A stretch of DNA of 64,000 nucleotides from Flaveria trinervia (GCA_025506515.1 CM046451.1:49889645-49953644), one strand, 5' to 3'. Counted from the first letter of the stretch, positions 1 through 10,671 are shown. A program made the numbers and translations. The notes: generated by a model from the sequence alone, not told the origin.

Positions 1-1
1 A

Positions 2-775
2 CCCAAGGAAAATGTTGCCAAGGGTAAAGGGCACGTTAGGAGAAAGGGAGAGGGAGTGGTAAGAGCGCCACCACCAAAACCAGTGGAGAAGAAGCAAAAG
101 GTTGCTTCGAATGACCCATGCTTTAAGTGTGGGGAGATTGGACATTGGGCAAGAAATTGCCCAGTCCATCTCAAAGAGTTGCAAGCAAAGGGGGATGCCG
201 GGCAAACCTCAGGTACAATTTTCATGATTCATATTGATCTGAATTTAATATCCTCTAACACATGGGTATTGGATACCGGATGTGGAACTCACATTTGCAA
301 CTTATTGCAGGGGTTCAAAAGAAATAAGGACTTCAAGAAAGGGGATGTAAGCCTCCACATAGGGAATGGGGCAAAGGTTCAATTTGAAGGCCGAGGGGAC
401 TACATCTTGAAGCTTCCAAATTGTTTGGAAGCAATTTTGAGCAATATTTTGTATGGTCCTAGTTTGACTAGGAACATTATCTATGTTGCCCAATTAAGAC
501 AATATGGTTATGTTTTGTCATTTATTGGGAATGAAATACATGTTTCTTTAAATAGAACATTTCATTTTAAAGCTATTCCTATTAATGGTATTTATGAATT
601 GGTTCATGAAAACACATTATATGATAGCTCATTGTACCAAACCACCACTAAGAAACTCAAATTGGATTTGAGTGATACCTATCTTTGGCATTGTCGTCTT
701 GGTCATATAAACAAGAAGCGCATACAAACACTTCAAAAAACGATCTTTCAAAAGCAAATGAATATGATTCATTGA
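2..775 (+). pseudogene. C1 Gag C-terminus, protease and GAG-pre-integrase segment
   Basis: An open frame enters from the left edge of the window, so the first in-frame start-like codon is not its true start. A CCHC zinc knuckle (CFKCGEIGHWARNC) starts near base 119 and would bind RNA in the capsid. The aspartic protease active site follows as W-V-L-D-T-G, with the Asp codon at 272. The end carries the integrase zinc-binding His pair (LWHCRLGHINKKR). The frame ends at a stop at 773-775, and integrase continues in another frame, so this is the first of several breaks. No gag start or 5' LTR is in view. Confidence 0.85.
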
Positions 776-1245
776 TGTATGTGAATCTTGTTTACAAGGT
801 AAAATGACTAAGACACTGTTTAGTGGCAAGTCCTAAAGGGCAAAAGATTTATTAGGCATCATACATTCGGATGTATGTGGTCCTTTTAAGCCAATGACTA
901 GGTACCATGAAAGATACTTCATTACCTTTACCGACGACTATAGTCAATATGGTTATGTGTACTTTTTAAGACACAAGGATGAAGCTTTTGAAATGTTCAA
1001 AATCTTCCAAAATGAAGTAGAAAATCAACTCACAAGAAAATAAAAATTCTCCTCACCGATAGAGGAGGTGAATACCTAAGTGATGCTTTAAGAGATCATC
1101 TTAGAAGTTGTGGTATTGTCTCACAACTATCTCCACCTGGAACACCACAACATAATGGCTTGACCGAGAAGAGAAATCGAACTCTATTAGATATGGTTCG
1201 ATCTATGATAGCTAGAAGCTCATTGCCTCTATCATTTTGGAAGGA
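776..1245 (+). pseudogene. C1 integrase (broken)
   Basis: This would catalyse insertion of the cDNA. Across changing frames I see the second half of the HHCC zinc site (CESC), the first catalytic Asp in HSDVCGPF, a following FTDDYS block, the second Asp in LTDRGGEY and the catalytic Glu in LTEKRNRTLLDM. The usual block after SFW, the C-terminal part of integrase and its tail, is missing. The sequence jumps straight to the acidic linker before reverse transcriptase, so an internal deletion near 1245 is likely. Several stops lie inside. Confidence 0.8.
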
Positions 1246-2565
1246 ACTGTTAGTAGAACTGTGGATCTTGAGGAAGATCAAGAACCACAAAACGATACAT
1301 GTTTGGTTAATACTAGCACTCAACACGAGGATGTTGAGAATGATCAAGTGGTTGATCAAACTACACAAAACGTTTGTAGATCTGGTAGAATTAGTAATCC
1401 ACCTGAAAGATATGGATTTTTCATAGATGGATGCTATGTGATAGATTCCGATGAACTAAACACCTATCATGATGCAATGTCCAATTTGGATTGTGACAAA
1501 TGGCTTTAAGCTATGAACATAGAGATGCAATCCATGTATGTCAACCAAGTGTGGGACTTGGTTGAGCCACCTCTTAACTCCAAGATAGTTGGAAGTAAGT
1601 GGGTTTTCAAGAAGAACACCAATATGCATGGAAACTTGGATACTTATAAAGCTAGACTTATAGCAAAAGGTTTCACTAAAAACTCAAGGGGTTGATTATG
1701 ATAAGACCTTCTCACCAGTTGCAATGCTAAAGTCTATTAGGAATTATTTACCATAACTGCTCATTATGATTATGAGATTTGGCAAATAGAAGTCAAAACC
1801 GCTTTTCTAAATTGATATCTTGAGGAAGATGTCTTTATGGTTCAGCCTGAAGTTTTCTCAACTCAAAACATCCTAACAAAGTATGCAAGTTAAAGAAATC
1901 AATCTATGGATTGAAGCAAGCATTAAGAAGTTGGAATCACCATTTTGATGAAGAAATAATCAAATTTGGGTTCATCAAAAATGCTTATGAAGCATGTGTA
2001 TATAAGAAAGCTAGTGGGAGCATCACCATTTTCCTAGTATTGTATGTGTATGACATCCTACTGTTTGGAAATGACATTCCACCATGGACGATGTAAAAAC
2101 CTGGCTTGGAAGCTGTTTCTCTATTAAGGATCTTGGTGAAGCCGCCTATATTTTAGGAATAAAGATCTATAGGGATAGATCAAGGGGGTTGATAGGTTTG
2201 AATCAAAGTGTATACATTGATAAGATCTTGAAAAGGTTTAAGATGGAAAACTCTAACAAAGGTATTGTACCTATTCAAAGAGGAACAATGTTGAGTAAGA
2301 CTCAATGTCAAGCTCAAAGGATGAGCAAGACAAAATGAAAGGAATTCCGTATGCATCTGCTATAGGATCGATCATGTATGCAATGATATGCATTAGGCCG
2401 AACGTGTCATGCGCTTTGAGCATGACAAGCCGATACCAACAAAATCCTAGAAGCAGTCATTGGATGGCTGTTAAGAACATACTTAAGTACTTAAGGAGGA
2501 CCAAAGATATGTTCCCAATCTATGGATCTGGTGAGGAGGAGGTCGTAGTAAAGGTTTACATGGAT
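1246..2565 (+). pseudogene. C1 linker and reverse transcriptase (broken, catalytic Asp lost)
   Basis: The linker ends in RSGRISNPPERYGF, a common lead-in to plant copia reverse transcriptase. RT signature blocks follow: IVGSKWVFKKN, YKARLIAKGFT, a YVDD-equivalent and LGEAAYILGIKIYRD. The YVDD box reads YVYD near 2045, so the first catalytic Asp is Tyr. A TAA near 1507 and several frameshifts (around 1690, 1800-1900, 2090 and 2330) break the frame. The product cannot be active. Confidence 0.82.
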
Positions 2566-2890
2566 GCGAGTTTCCAAAGTGATTGGGATGATTCACGATC
2601 ATAATCGGGGTACATTTTCATCTTGAATGGAGGAGCAATCTCATGGCAGAGCTCTAAGAAAGATGTGGTGGCATTATCAACTACAGAGTCGAAATACATC
2701 ATCGCTTCATTAGCAGCACAGGAAGCTGCATGGTTAAAGAAGTACATTGCCGATCTTGGGGTGGTCCCTTCCATTCAGGACCCCCTAGAAGTTATTTGTG
2801 ATAACGAGGGTGCGATTGCTCAAAATCAAGGAACCCCGTGCACATCAAAAGACTAGGCACATTGAATGAAGATTCAACTACATAAGGGAT
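2566..2890 (+). pseudogene. C1 RNase H, first part, split by C2
   Basis: Copia-type RNase H signatures are present: an Asp in VYMDASFQSD, a Glu in TTESKYIIA and an Asp in ICDNEGAIA. The frame is broken by TAA at about 2602 and by a TGA at 2865-2867 shortly before the junction. The region ends in N-Y-I-R-D at 2890, where the LTR of C2 starts. The remainder is at 10579-10671. Confidence 0.85.
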
Positions 2891-3685
2891 TGTAGAGATT
2901 AATGAAGAGGCTAATGCAACCTAAACATCCAATGTCTATCCTGAATGCTGCACAAGTACTATGAAGAAGAATGCTTAGGAAGTTTCACATATGCAACAAA
3001 AATATTTCAAGTGTGAAATCTTCAGAAGCCAAGACCAATATCTTCCGAAACCAAATATGAAGTCTTCCGAAGCTTCAGAGACAAAGTCTTCCAAAGCTTC
3101 AACTTATGAAAACATATTTCTTCCAAAGACTTTTAACACATGCTTTATCCGATGTACTTTTCCATAAAGCTAGACACCTTTCCGCTGCACCTCTGTAAAG
3201 TCACCAACTTATATGAGTTGGTGAAAAGGTCCATGCTTTTGGTAATTGTAGATTGAAGTCTTGAGTGTGTAACATTCTACTTCATGTTCTTTATCCTTTT
3301 TGTAATAGATAAGGATGTGAGCTATGGCTTGTCATAGTCACTAGTCAAAAGGCAATCTGCCATTTGACTTTATGATTGATTTTGTTTTGTGTCTGGTCAA
3401 TTGTATCCAGCTAGCTTTCAAAGTATAGCCGGCTGTAGAATGTAGTATAAGTATCTTATGTTCTTGTATCTTAAATTATGCTTTGTAACACTTGTAATAG
3501 AGCATAGAGAAAGCAATATACTGCATTCTTGAAAACCATATACTTGTGTTCTTTGTGTTCTGTCTCGTACATTACTTGTGTTCTTAGTGTCTTACCTGGT
3601 TAATCCATTTACTATTTGATTAAGTTTAGTTAATCTCCTCTTTGTGTTGTTGTGTTGTAACTCTACACCCTTCAACGATTCTACA
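2891..3685 (+). repeat. C2 5' LTR
   Basis: It is 795 bp, TG...CA. The first third carries several CTTCCGAAG-type palindromes (about 3016-3110). A hairpin CACCAACT-6 nt-AGTTGGTG lies at about 3190-3215, and a TATAAG box at about 3446 may mark the core promoter. The 3' partner is 776 bp and differs by scattered substitutions and a short deletion between two CTTCCGAAG copies. Confidence 0.93.
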
Positions 3686-3687
3686 TT

Positions 3688-3699
3688 TGGTATCAGAGC
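3688..3699 (+). promoter_or_regulatory. C2 primer-binding site (tRNA-iMet type)
   Basis: TGGTATCAGAGC begins two bases after the LTR. This is the standard complement of the 3' end of initiator methionine tRNA used by plant copia elements to prime minus-strand DNA. The leader to the Gag ATG at 3770 is only about 70 bp. Confidence 0.9.
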
Positions 3700-3769
3700 G
3701 TTTCGGGCTCTTGATATAAGATCTCATCATCTTAAGATCCCTCACACACACAAATACTAAAATTTTCAA

Positions 3770-4944
3770 ATGGCAGCCATTTCCAAGACTGATATGGAAA
3801 CTAGAACCATGAACAAGTCCCCACGAATCACTCTTGATGAGTTTGACACCTGGTGTTTAAGAATGGAAGGTTTCATCACGTCTCTTGATTCAAGAATGTG
3901 GGAGTCTATTAAGAATGGACCTTTCATACCTAGCACCCCTTCTGCTAATGGTGCTGGTGTGATCCCCAAAGATGTGGCTAACTACTCTGATGAAGATAGG
4001 AAGAGAGTAGAGGTTGACAGAAAAGCCATGACAGCCCTTCAAACTGCCCTTCCAAACTTTGTGTATAGAGGTTTCAAGAAGTGCAAAACAGCCAAGCAGC
4101 TATGGGACGCACTAAAACTGATGTATGAGGGTTCCTCTGAAGCCAAGGAGAACAAGAAGGATCTCCTGAAGCAGCAGTTTGAAAACTTCACCTTCAAAAC
4201 AGGTGAAACCATGACTGAACAGTACTTCAGGTATGTTGAGATTGTGGGTACCCTAGTGGATGGAGGAGTTTCTCTTGAGAACAGGGACATTGTAAGGAAG
4301 TTCATGTACTCACTTCCTAGGCAATGGACACACTACTGTGTGGTGATCAAGAGAACTGAAAATCTCAAAACTCTTACTCTGACAGAGTTATATGGGATTC
4401 TCAGTGGCTACCAGATGGAGATGAACATGCAAGGTTCATGTGGCAACTCCAACAATCAAATGGGTTCAGCCCTACATGTGGTTGAAAGGGATAGCATAGA
4501 ACCCAAACATCATCTCATATGCTACCATGACAACTCACCGAAGGGTCCTTTCATCACCTTCCTAGAGACATCAGAAAGAACTACACTCAAGGAAGCCCAT
4601 TCCAAGAGACAAGCTCTTCTCAAGCTTTTGTGTCTTTTGATGAAAGCTATGGCAACTCTCTTTTCACTCTTGAAGACCTGGACTGTATTCATCCAGATTA
4701 TCTGGAATACATGGAAATAGTCCAGCAGATGGCTCTTCTCACTCATAGAGCCAAGAACTTCTATAAGAGGACTGGAAGGAAGTTTCCAAGCAATGCAACT
4801 AGTGGAAAGTTTGGTCTAGATAAAGGCAAAGTCAAGTGTTACAACTGTAACTTGATGGGCCACTTTGCCAGAGAGTGTAAGGCACCTAAAACAAATGGTG
4901 GCCAAACACAGTCTACACCAAACTACATTGACAAAGCTCTCTAG
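3770..4944 (+). pseudogene. C2 Gag with CCHC zinc knuckle (one frameshift)
   Basis: The ATG at 3770 is the first after the primer-binding site and is chosen as the start. The N-terminal half is a UBN2-type copia Gag: a W-x-x-R-M-E-G-F block near residue 27, then AKQLWDALKLMYEG and LPRQWTHYCVVIKRT. A frameshift near 4640 moves the frame. The second part holds the knuckle CYNCNLMGHFAREC (4837-4878), followed by KAPK. It would form the capsid and bind element RNA. It closely parallels the Gag of C7. A stop at 4942 ends this frame. Confidence 0.88.
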
Positions 4945-6488
4945 AATGACAAGTCAAAGCAGTAGGTTTTTGTTGCTGTTGAAGAAGGAGGCTTTGACTG
5001 GAGCTTTCAGGTGGAAGATGCTTCTCCTAACCAAGCATTGATAGCAGATCATGATGAAGCCAAGGTATTGGAACATCTCTGTACTCCTGAATGCATTGCT
5101 AAAGTTAATAGATACATGTCCTATAACCTGGAGATGAGATCTGACCTTGACTCCTTAAACATTTTAAAATCTGTTTTTAGAAAGTCTAAAAATGATTATA
5201 AACTGAAGATAGAGGACCTTGAGAAAACCATTTCAGTTCTAAAACATGAACACACAGATTTTAGGACTCAAATAAAAGATCTCATAACCAAGTTAACTGA
5301 GTGCCAGGCTGAGCTTGTGATCAGCAAGCTAGGGTGGAAAAGAGTGTTCTTGAAGAAGAGACCTTCAAGAACATGATATCATCATCCCTGCACAACAAAG
5401 TGTGTAATCAAAACAAGCAGGGACTGGGATCAAATGAGATAGCTCCTCCACACACAATCTTGTCTGTAAGATCTCCTAGGTGTGGAACTTGTGATGATGA
5501 GCTTCCTCTCATAAATCCTACGAGTGAAGAGGATGAAGAAAAGGTAGCAAAGAATTCCTCTGTAAAGAGTGAAGAGGAAGATTTTAAGAAGGGCCACTAT
5601 CCTTTTGAGGAGAAAAAGAAGACTGTGATAACCAACTCCATAAGAAAGAACTTGATCAGAAAGAGCAAAAGAAAGGCAAGGAAGGCTCAAGAGATCAAGG
5701 CTACCTTTGATTCTAAGCAAAAACAAGGTTTCATCTCTACAGGGTTTAAAGTGGTAAGGACTGAAGACATCAACCAAAACTCTTCTGCCAAGAGTTCCCG
5801 TTCTTGTTCAACTCATCTCAATAACCAGAAGAAGACTGATCTGTTGTGTACCACTGCTGCACAGCCTGGACCATCAAACTCCAAGCACAGTTCTCAGCCA
5901 ATGATGACTATCTCAGTATCTGCAAAGATAAAGGTGGAGAAGGGATGTGACCAAACACAGTCTTGTTCCTAGCAAAAGAATTTTATGAAAAGAAAATGAT
6001 ATGTGTCATGTGTGAAAGTACCTATCACATTGCTAAGAATTTTCCATACAATCCTAAAGAACTATCCATATGACCATACAAAGACTTCAAAGAGTTTTAA
6101 GAAGATTCAAGCTTCGGAAGGAGAACATGTTTCCTTCGGAAGCTCCAAGTCTAAGAAGAAAGGAAGTGGAAAATTACCCTCAGAAGAAAAGTTGGTCTCG
6201 GAAGAAAGGAGTTCTTCCGAAGTACTGAAGTCTGCTGTAGTGTCTGCAAAATCTTTCGAAGGTTCAGTCATCAAAACATCCGAAGTCCCAAAAGCTTCTG
6301 AAGTTTTGAAGGTCAAGTCCAAGACTCCAAAGATGGTGTGGAAGTCTAAGAAAGACCAAGTGACTAAGAATTCTCCATCAACAACAGCTCAAGATCCTCT
6401 CAGTACAACCATAGGATCTATTACTGTTGAATTACCTTCTGTTAGTGAGCCCAAGACAAGTAAGGCTTGGGTTTCCAAATGTAACTAA
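4945..6488 (+). pseudogene. C2 Gag linker: coiled coil, basic region and degenerate second knuckle
   Basis: Pieces in three frames give an EHLCTPECIAKV motif shared with C7, a Lys/Glu-rich coiled coil (about 5130-5370), a Lys-rich stretch (about 5600-5760) and a second CCHC-like unit near 6000-6040 whose last Cys reads Phe. The last part is rich in Ser and Glu because CTTCGGAAG-type repeats (6108-6310) are translated here. The frame ends TSKAWVSKCN then TAA at 6486-6488. This K-x-W-V-x-K-x-N ending recurs just before protease in other families of the window. Confidence 0.75.
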
Positions 6489-6505
6489 TCATTTTCTTTG
6501 TCCAG
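6483..6505 (+). promoter_or_regulatory. C2 candidate 3' splice site at the gag/protease boundary
   Basis: The gag stop TAA lies inside AACTAATC, a plant branch-point-like sequence. A T-rich tract and CAG ending at 6505 follow. The protease frame reads on in phase 0 from 6506. The same arrangement is seen in C5, C6 and C9. Splicing is inferred, not shown. Confidence 0.4.
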
Positions 6506-6760
6506 AGACAGCTAAAGACAAACAAAAATGTCTAGATCATTGATAGTGGCTGTTCCAGGCACATGACAGGCAATAGGTCACTACTCAAGAACTTTGAAGA
6601 ATTGATGGAGGACCAGTTGATTTTGGAGGAGATGAAGGTGGTTACATTTCTGGAGGGGGCAAGGTCACAAATGGTAAGCTCAGCATTGATAAGGTAAACT
6701 TTGTCAAAGAGCTTGGGTACAATTTTCTGAGTGTATCTCAATTTTGTGATCAGAGTCATA
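6506..6760 (+). pseudogene. C2 protease
   Basis: The aspartic protease core I-I-D-S-G-C-S-R-H-M-T-G-N starts at 6536, with the catalytic Asp codon at 6542-6544. The codon before it is TAG where the family has Trp (TGG), as expected from decay of methylated C. Later parts (a glycine-rich flap region and the FVKELGYNFLSVSQF block) are in other frames. It would cut the Gag-Pol polyprotein. Not functional as it stands. Confidence 0.8.
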
Positions 6761-8446
6761 ACATGCTCTTTCCTGAGCATGAGTGCATTGTTCTCAAGCC
6801 TGGTGTGGTCATTCCTCATGAGCATATCTTGCTTAGAGCCCCCAGGAAAGGGAACATGTACAAGATGGATTTGCAAGAAACATCTCCCTCTGGAGAAGTT
6901 TTATGCTCTCTGTCTAAAGCTAATAGTGATGAGTCTTTCCTATGATATAAAAGAATGTGCCATGTAAACTTTAACAACATGAACAGATTAATTAAAAATG
7001 ATTTGGTAACTGGAATACCAAAGAAAGAGTTTACAAGTGATGACCATTGTGTTGCATGCCTGAAAGGGAAGCAACATAAGATATCTCACAAGCATAAGGA
7101 AAGGACCTCCATCACTATGCCCCTACACTTGTTACATATGGATCTCTTTGGCCCTACCAGTGTAATGAGTTTAGGAAGGACCTCTTACTGCTTAGTGATC
7201 ACTGATGACTTTACAAGATTCACCTGCGTTTTCTTCCTTAGAACTAAGGATGAGACTCCTGAGATTCTGAAGAATTTCGTCTTAAATATTGAGAATCAAT
7301 CCGATCACAAGGTCAAGATCATAAGATGTGATCAAGGAACTGAATTTATGAACCAAATCCTTGATACATTTTGTGATAAAAAGGTATTACTAGACAATAC
7401 AGTGCTCCCAGGACCTCAGCAAAATGGTGTTGCCGAGAGGAGAAACAGGACATTGATTGATGCTGCAAGAACCATGTTGTCTTACTCTAAGCTGCCCATC
7501 ACCTTCTAGACAGAGGCAGTCAACACTGCCTGCTATGTGCATAATAGAGTTTTAGTAGTTAAGACTCATGGCAAGACTCTTATGAACTTTAGCACAAGAG
7601 AAAACCTTTCATTGATTTTCATAGGTCATTTGGTGGTCCTTGCACCATCTTGAATACCAAAGATCAAATTGCCAAGTTTGCTGAGAAATCAGATGATGGA
7701 CACTTTATTGGATAATCTTCTCAAGCAAAGGCTTACAGAGTATACAATCTCAGAACTAGAGTTAAGGAGTCGGCCAATATGACTTTCAATGAACACACAC
7801 CTTGTGTTGCTGGTTCTAGTCAAGATTGGTTATTTGATCTTGATTTAGTTACCAACGTTTTAACAAATCTTGTGAAAATGTTTCAGGATCTGCAGAAAAT
7901 TTAAATACAGGTGATTCTGATCCAAGATTTGAGCTAAGAAGACCTTCAAGTCACACATCTTCAGGTCCAGTTGGAACTACTTCTGCAAATGAGGTTTCTG
8001 TCAGCAGTACAATGACAAATTCAGGTGATACATCTGGGGTGCCTACAAATTCCAGATCAGAGGCCCTGCAACCAGATAAGGATACCTCAATTGTAGAAGA
8101 CAACAATGGTGGTGGTGACAGTGACCAAGAATTTCTTGATGCCACTAATCACACCATAGATGAGAACATCAATGATTTCACACACTGCTTGGATCAAGTC
8201 TCTCTTGAAAAGTGTGCTGATGTGGTGGGAAAAACATCTATGCCAGATCTAAATTTCTCTAATTTAGATCTTTCTTAGCAACTTGTTGTGATCCCTCAGC
8301 TTAGGATCCACAAGTCTCACCCCACCATAAACATCATTGGAGATGCTGTCTCAGGGGTAAGAACAAGAGGACAAACCCATGAATCAAATGTTTTTCTTAA
8401 CTCTTGTTTCTTATCCTAGATAGAGCTAAAGAAAGTTGATGAGGCT
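6761..8446 (+). pseudogene. C2 integrase and acidic linker
   Basis: The zinc-binding region begins near 6945, where L-W-H-R-R reads L-stop-Y-K-R, so the stop and lost His look like C-to-T/G-to-A decay. The CVACLKGKQHK pair of Cys is kept. Catalytic residues are visible: Asp in LLHMDLFGP, Asp in RCDQGTEF and Glu in NGVAERRNRTLID. A TAG near 7507 interrupts just after LPITF. Beyond about 7860 the sequence is a Ser/Thr/Asp-rich linker of low conservation leading to RT. Confidence 0.85.
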
Positions 8447-9290
8447 CTAAAGGATGGAAGTTGGGTTAAAGCTATGCAACAAGAGTTGCTTCAATTCAAA
8501 AGGTAAAACGTTTGGAACCTTTGTCCTCTTCCTTGTAGGAAGACAACCATTGGAACCAAATGGGTGTTTAGGAACAAGAAAGATGATAGAGGCATCATTA
8601 TCAAGAACAAAGCCAGACTGGTTGTTCAAGGATACACACAAGAAGAACGGATTGACTACACTGATGTCTTTGCTCCTGTAGCAATATTAGAAGTTGTGAG
8701 GGTATTCCTGGCATTTGCTGCATCCAAGAACTTCAAGGTCTTTCAGCTTCATGTGAAGTGTGCCTTTTTGTATGGAGTGATTGATGAAGAAGTATATGTT
8801 AAACAACCATCTAGTTTTGTAGATCCTGATCATCCTGATTATGTCTGCAAGCTTGAGAAAGCTCTCTATAGGCTGCATCAGGCACCCAGGAAATGGTATG
8901 AGACACTATCTGAGTATCTTTGTAAACATGGATACAGGAGAGGTACTATAGATGGAACTCTCTTGATCAAAGGATAGGGAAATGACATACTGCTAGTTCA
9001 AGTGTATGTGGATGACATCATCTTTGGTTCAACTAATCCAAAGCTCTACAAAGACTTTGAGAAGCTGATGAAAGACAGATTTGAAATGAGTTCCATGGGG
9101 GAACTCAATTTCTTTCTGGGATTCCAAGTGAAGCAAGTTGAAGATGGCATCTTCATAAGTCAGTCAAAGTATGTTCAAGACATACTCAAGAGATTCAACA
9201 CGACTGATTGTAAGATTGCTAAGACACCCATAGCTAGAAACCACTCCCTTGGACCTGATCTTGAGGGGGAGTGTGTAGATGAGCACTTAT
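8447..9290 (+). pseudogene. C2 reverse transcriptase
   Basis: RT blocks appear in order: TIGTKWVFRNKKDDRG, NKARLVVQGYTQEE, LHVKCAFLYG (first catalytic region, usually MDVKSAFL), ALYRLHQAPRKWYE and YVDDIIFGSTNP with both active-site Asp intact (from 9005). A TAG near 8977 sits between two conserved Lys/Asp-rich turns. LNFFLGFQVKQ and ILKRFN follow. A frameshift near 8510-8570 splits the start. The fold is complete but not translatable as one frame. Confidence 0.87.
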
Positions 9291-9788
9291 ACAGGGCTAT
9301 GATTGGGTCTCTTATATATCTTACTGCTAGCAGGCCTAATATCATGTTTGCAACATGCATCTGTGCAAGATATCAAGCCAACCCTAAGATGTCTCACTTC
9401 ATCACTATCAAGAGGATTCTAAGATACCTCAAAGGTGCTTCAACACTTGGTTTATGGTACCCTAAGAATCCTAACTTCAATCTGTATGCTTATACAGATA
9501 GTGATTATGGTGGTTGCAAAACGACTGCAAAGTCTACATCTGGGGGATGTTAGTTTCTTGGTGGAAGGGTTGTCTCATGGCAATGCAAGAAACAATCCTA
9601 TGTCTCTGCATCAACTGCTGAAGCTGAATACATTGTTGTTGCAAGCTGCTGTGCTCAAGTGCTTTGGATTCAAAATGAGATGCTGGACTATGGGTTAAAA
9701 TTCAAAGAGACTCTCATTCACATAGACAACAATAGTGCTATCTCAATTGCAGAGATGAAGCCCCACCTGAAGTGGTTTGGTAGCATCA
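9291..9788 (+). pseudogene. C2 RNase H, truncated at its C-terminus
   Basis: LYRAMIGSLIYLTASRPNI and the RNase H residues are visible: Asp in YTDSDYGG, Glu in STAEAEYI and Asp in HIDNNSAISI. A TAG stops the frame inside STSGGCQFL. After AISIAE the usual motif (N-P-V-H-H-S-R-T-K-H-I) and the rest of the domain are missing. The sequence passes directly to the purine tract before the 3' LTR, so an internal deletion removed the C-terminus and whatever lay downstream. Confidence 0.85.
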
Positions 9789-9802
9789 GCCTAGGGGGAT
9801 TT
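9789..9802 (+). promoter_or_regulatory. C2 polypurine tract
   Basis: GCCTAGGGGGATTT directly precedes the 3' LTR and is the likely plus-strand DNA primer site. Confidence 0.7.
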
Positions 9803-10578
9803 TGTAGAGATTAATGAAGAGGCTGATGCAACCTAAACATCCAATGTCTATCCTGCATGCTGCACAAGTACTATGAAGAAGAATGCTTAGGAAGTTTCAC
9901 ATATGCAATAGAAATATTCTAAGTGTGAAATCTTCCGAAGCCAAATATGAAGTCTTCTGAAGCCTCAGAGACAAAGTCTTTCGAAGCTTCAACTTATGAA
10001 AACAGATTTCTTCCAAAGACTTTTAACACATTCTTTATCTGATATACTTTTCCATAAAGCTGGACACCTTTCCGCTGCACCTCTGTAAAGTCACCAACTT
10101 ACATGAGTTGGTGAAAAGGTCCATGCTTTTGGTAACTATACATTAAGGTCTTGAGTCTGTAGCTTTCTACTTCATGTACTTTATCCTTTTTGTAATAGAT
10201 AAGGATGTGAGCTATGGTATGTCATAGTCACTAGTCAAAAGGCAATCTACCTTTTGACTTTACAATTGATTTTGTTTTGTGACTAGTCAATTATGTCCAA
10301 CTAGCTTTCAAAGTATAACCGGCTGTAGAATGTAGTATAAGTGTCTCATGTTCTTGTATCTTTAAATTATGCTTTGTAACACTTGTAATAGAGCATAGAG
10401 AAAGCAATATACTGCATTCTTGAAAACCATATACTTGTGTTCTTTGTGTTCTGTCTCTTACATTACTTGTGTTCTTAGTGTCTTACCTTGGTTAATCTAG
10501 TTTATTGTTTGATTAAGTTTAGTTAATCTCCTCTTTATGTTATTATGTTGTAACTCTACACTCTTTAACGATCCTGCA
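9803..10578 (+). repeat. C2 3' LTR
   Basis: It is 776 bp and begins TGTAGAGATTAATGAAGAGG like the 5' LTR. Near 9930 it lacks about 22 bp present in the 5' copy between two CTTCCGAAG-like units. It ends CTGCA, followed by the target copy AGGAT. Confidence 0.93.
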
Positions 10579-10671
10579 AGGATGAAGTTGAAAAGGAAAA
10601 GATATGTATTTGCAAAGTTCACACGGATCAAAACATTGCGGATCCACTCACGAAGCTTCTTGAAAGATGAA
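10579..10671 (+). pseudogene. C1 RNase H, last part
   Basis: After the target copy AGGAT the frame reads DEVEKEKICICKVHTDQN then ADPLTKLL and a stop at 10669-10671. This is the normal end of plant copia Pol (a T-D-x-N-x-A-D-x-x-T-K block). It joins in frame to N-Y-I-R-D at 2890, which proves that C2 entered C1 here. Confidence 0.88.

Larger units (their letters stand above)
2891..10578 (+). mobile_element. C2: full-length but degraded Ty1/copia element (family B), inserted in C1 RNase H
   Basis: LTRs at 2891-3685 and 9803-10578 start TGTAGAGATTAATGAAGAGG and end in CA. The 5-bp flanks are GGGAT (2886-2890) and AGGAT (10579-10583), one base apart. The primer-binding site follows the 5' LTR and a purine tract precedes the 3' LTR. 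Gag with zinc knuckle, linker, protease, integrase, RT and RNase H are all recognisable, but split into at least ten frames. LTR and Gag resemble those of C7. Confidence 0.95.

Noticed and set aside
5430..5777. 115-codon minus-strand frame
   Set aside because: It is antisense to the C2 Gag linker and is hydrophobic only because it mirrors Lys/Glu codons.
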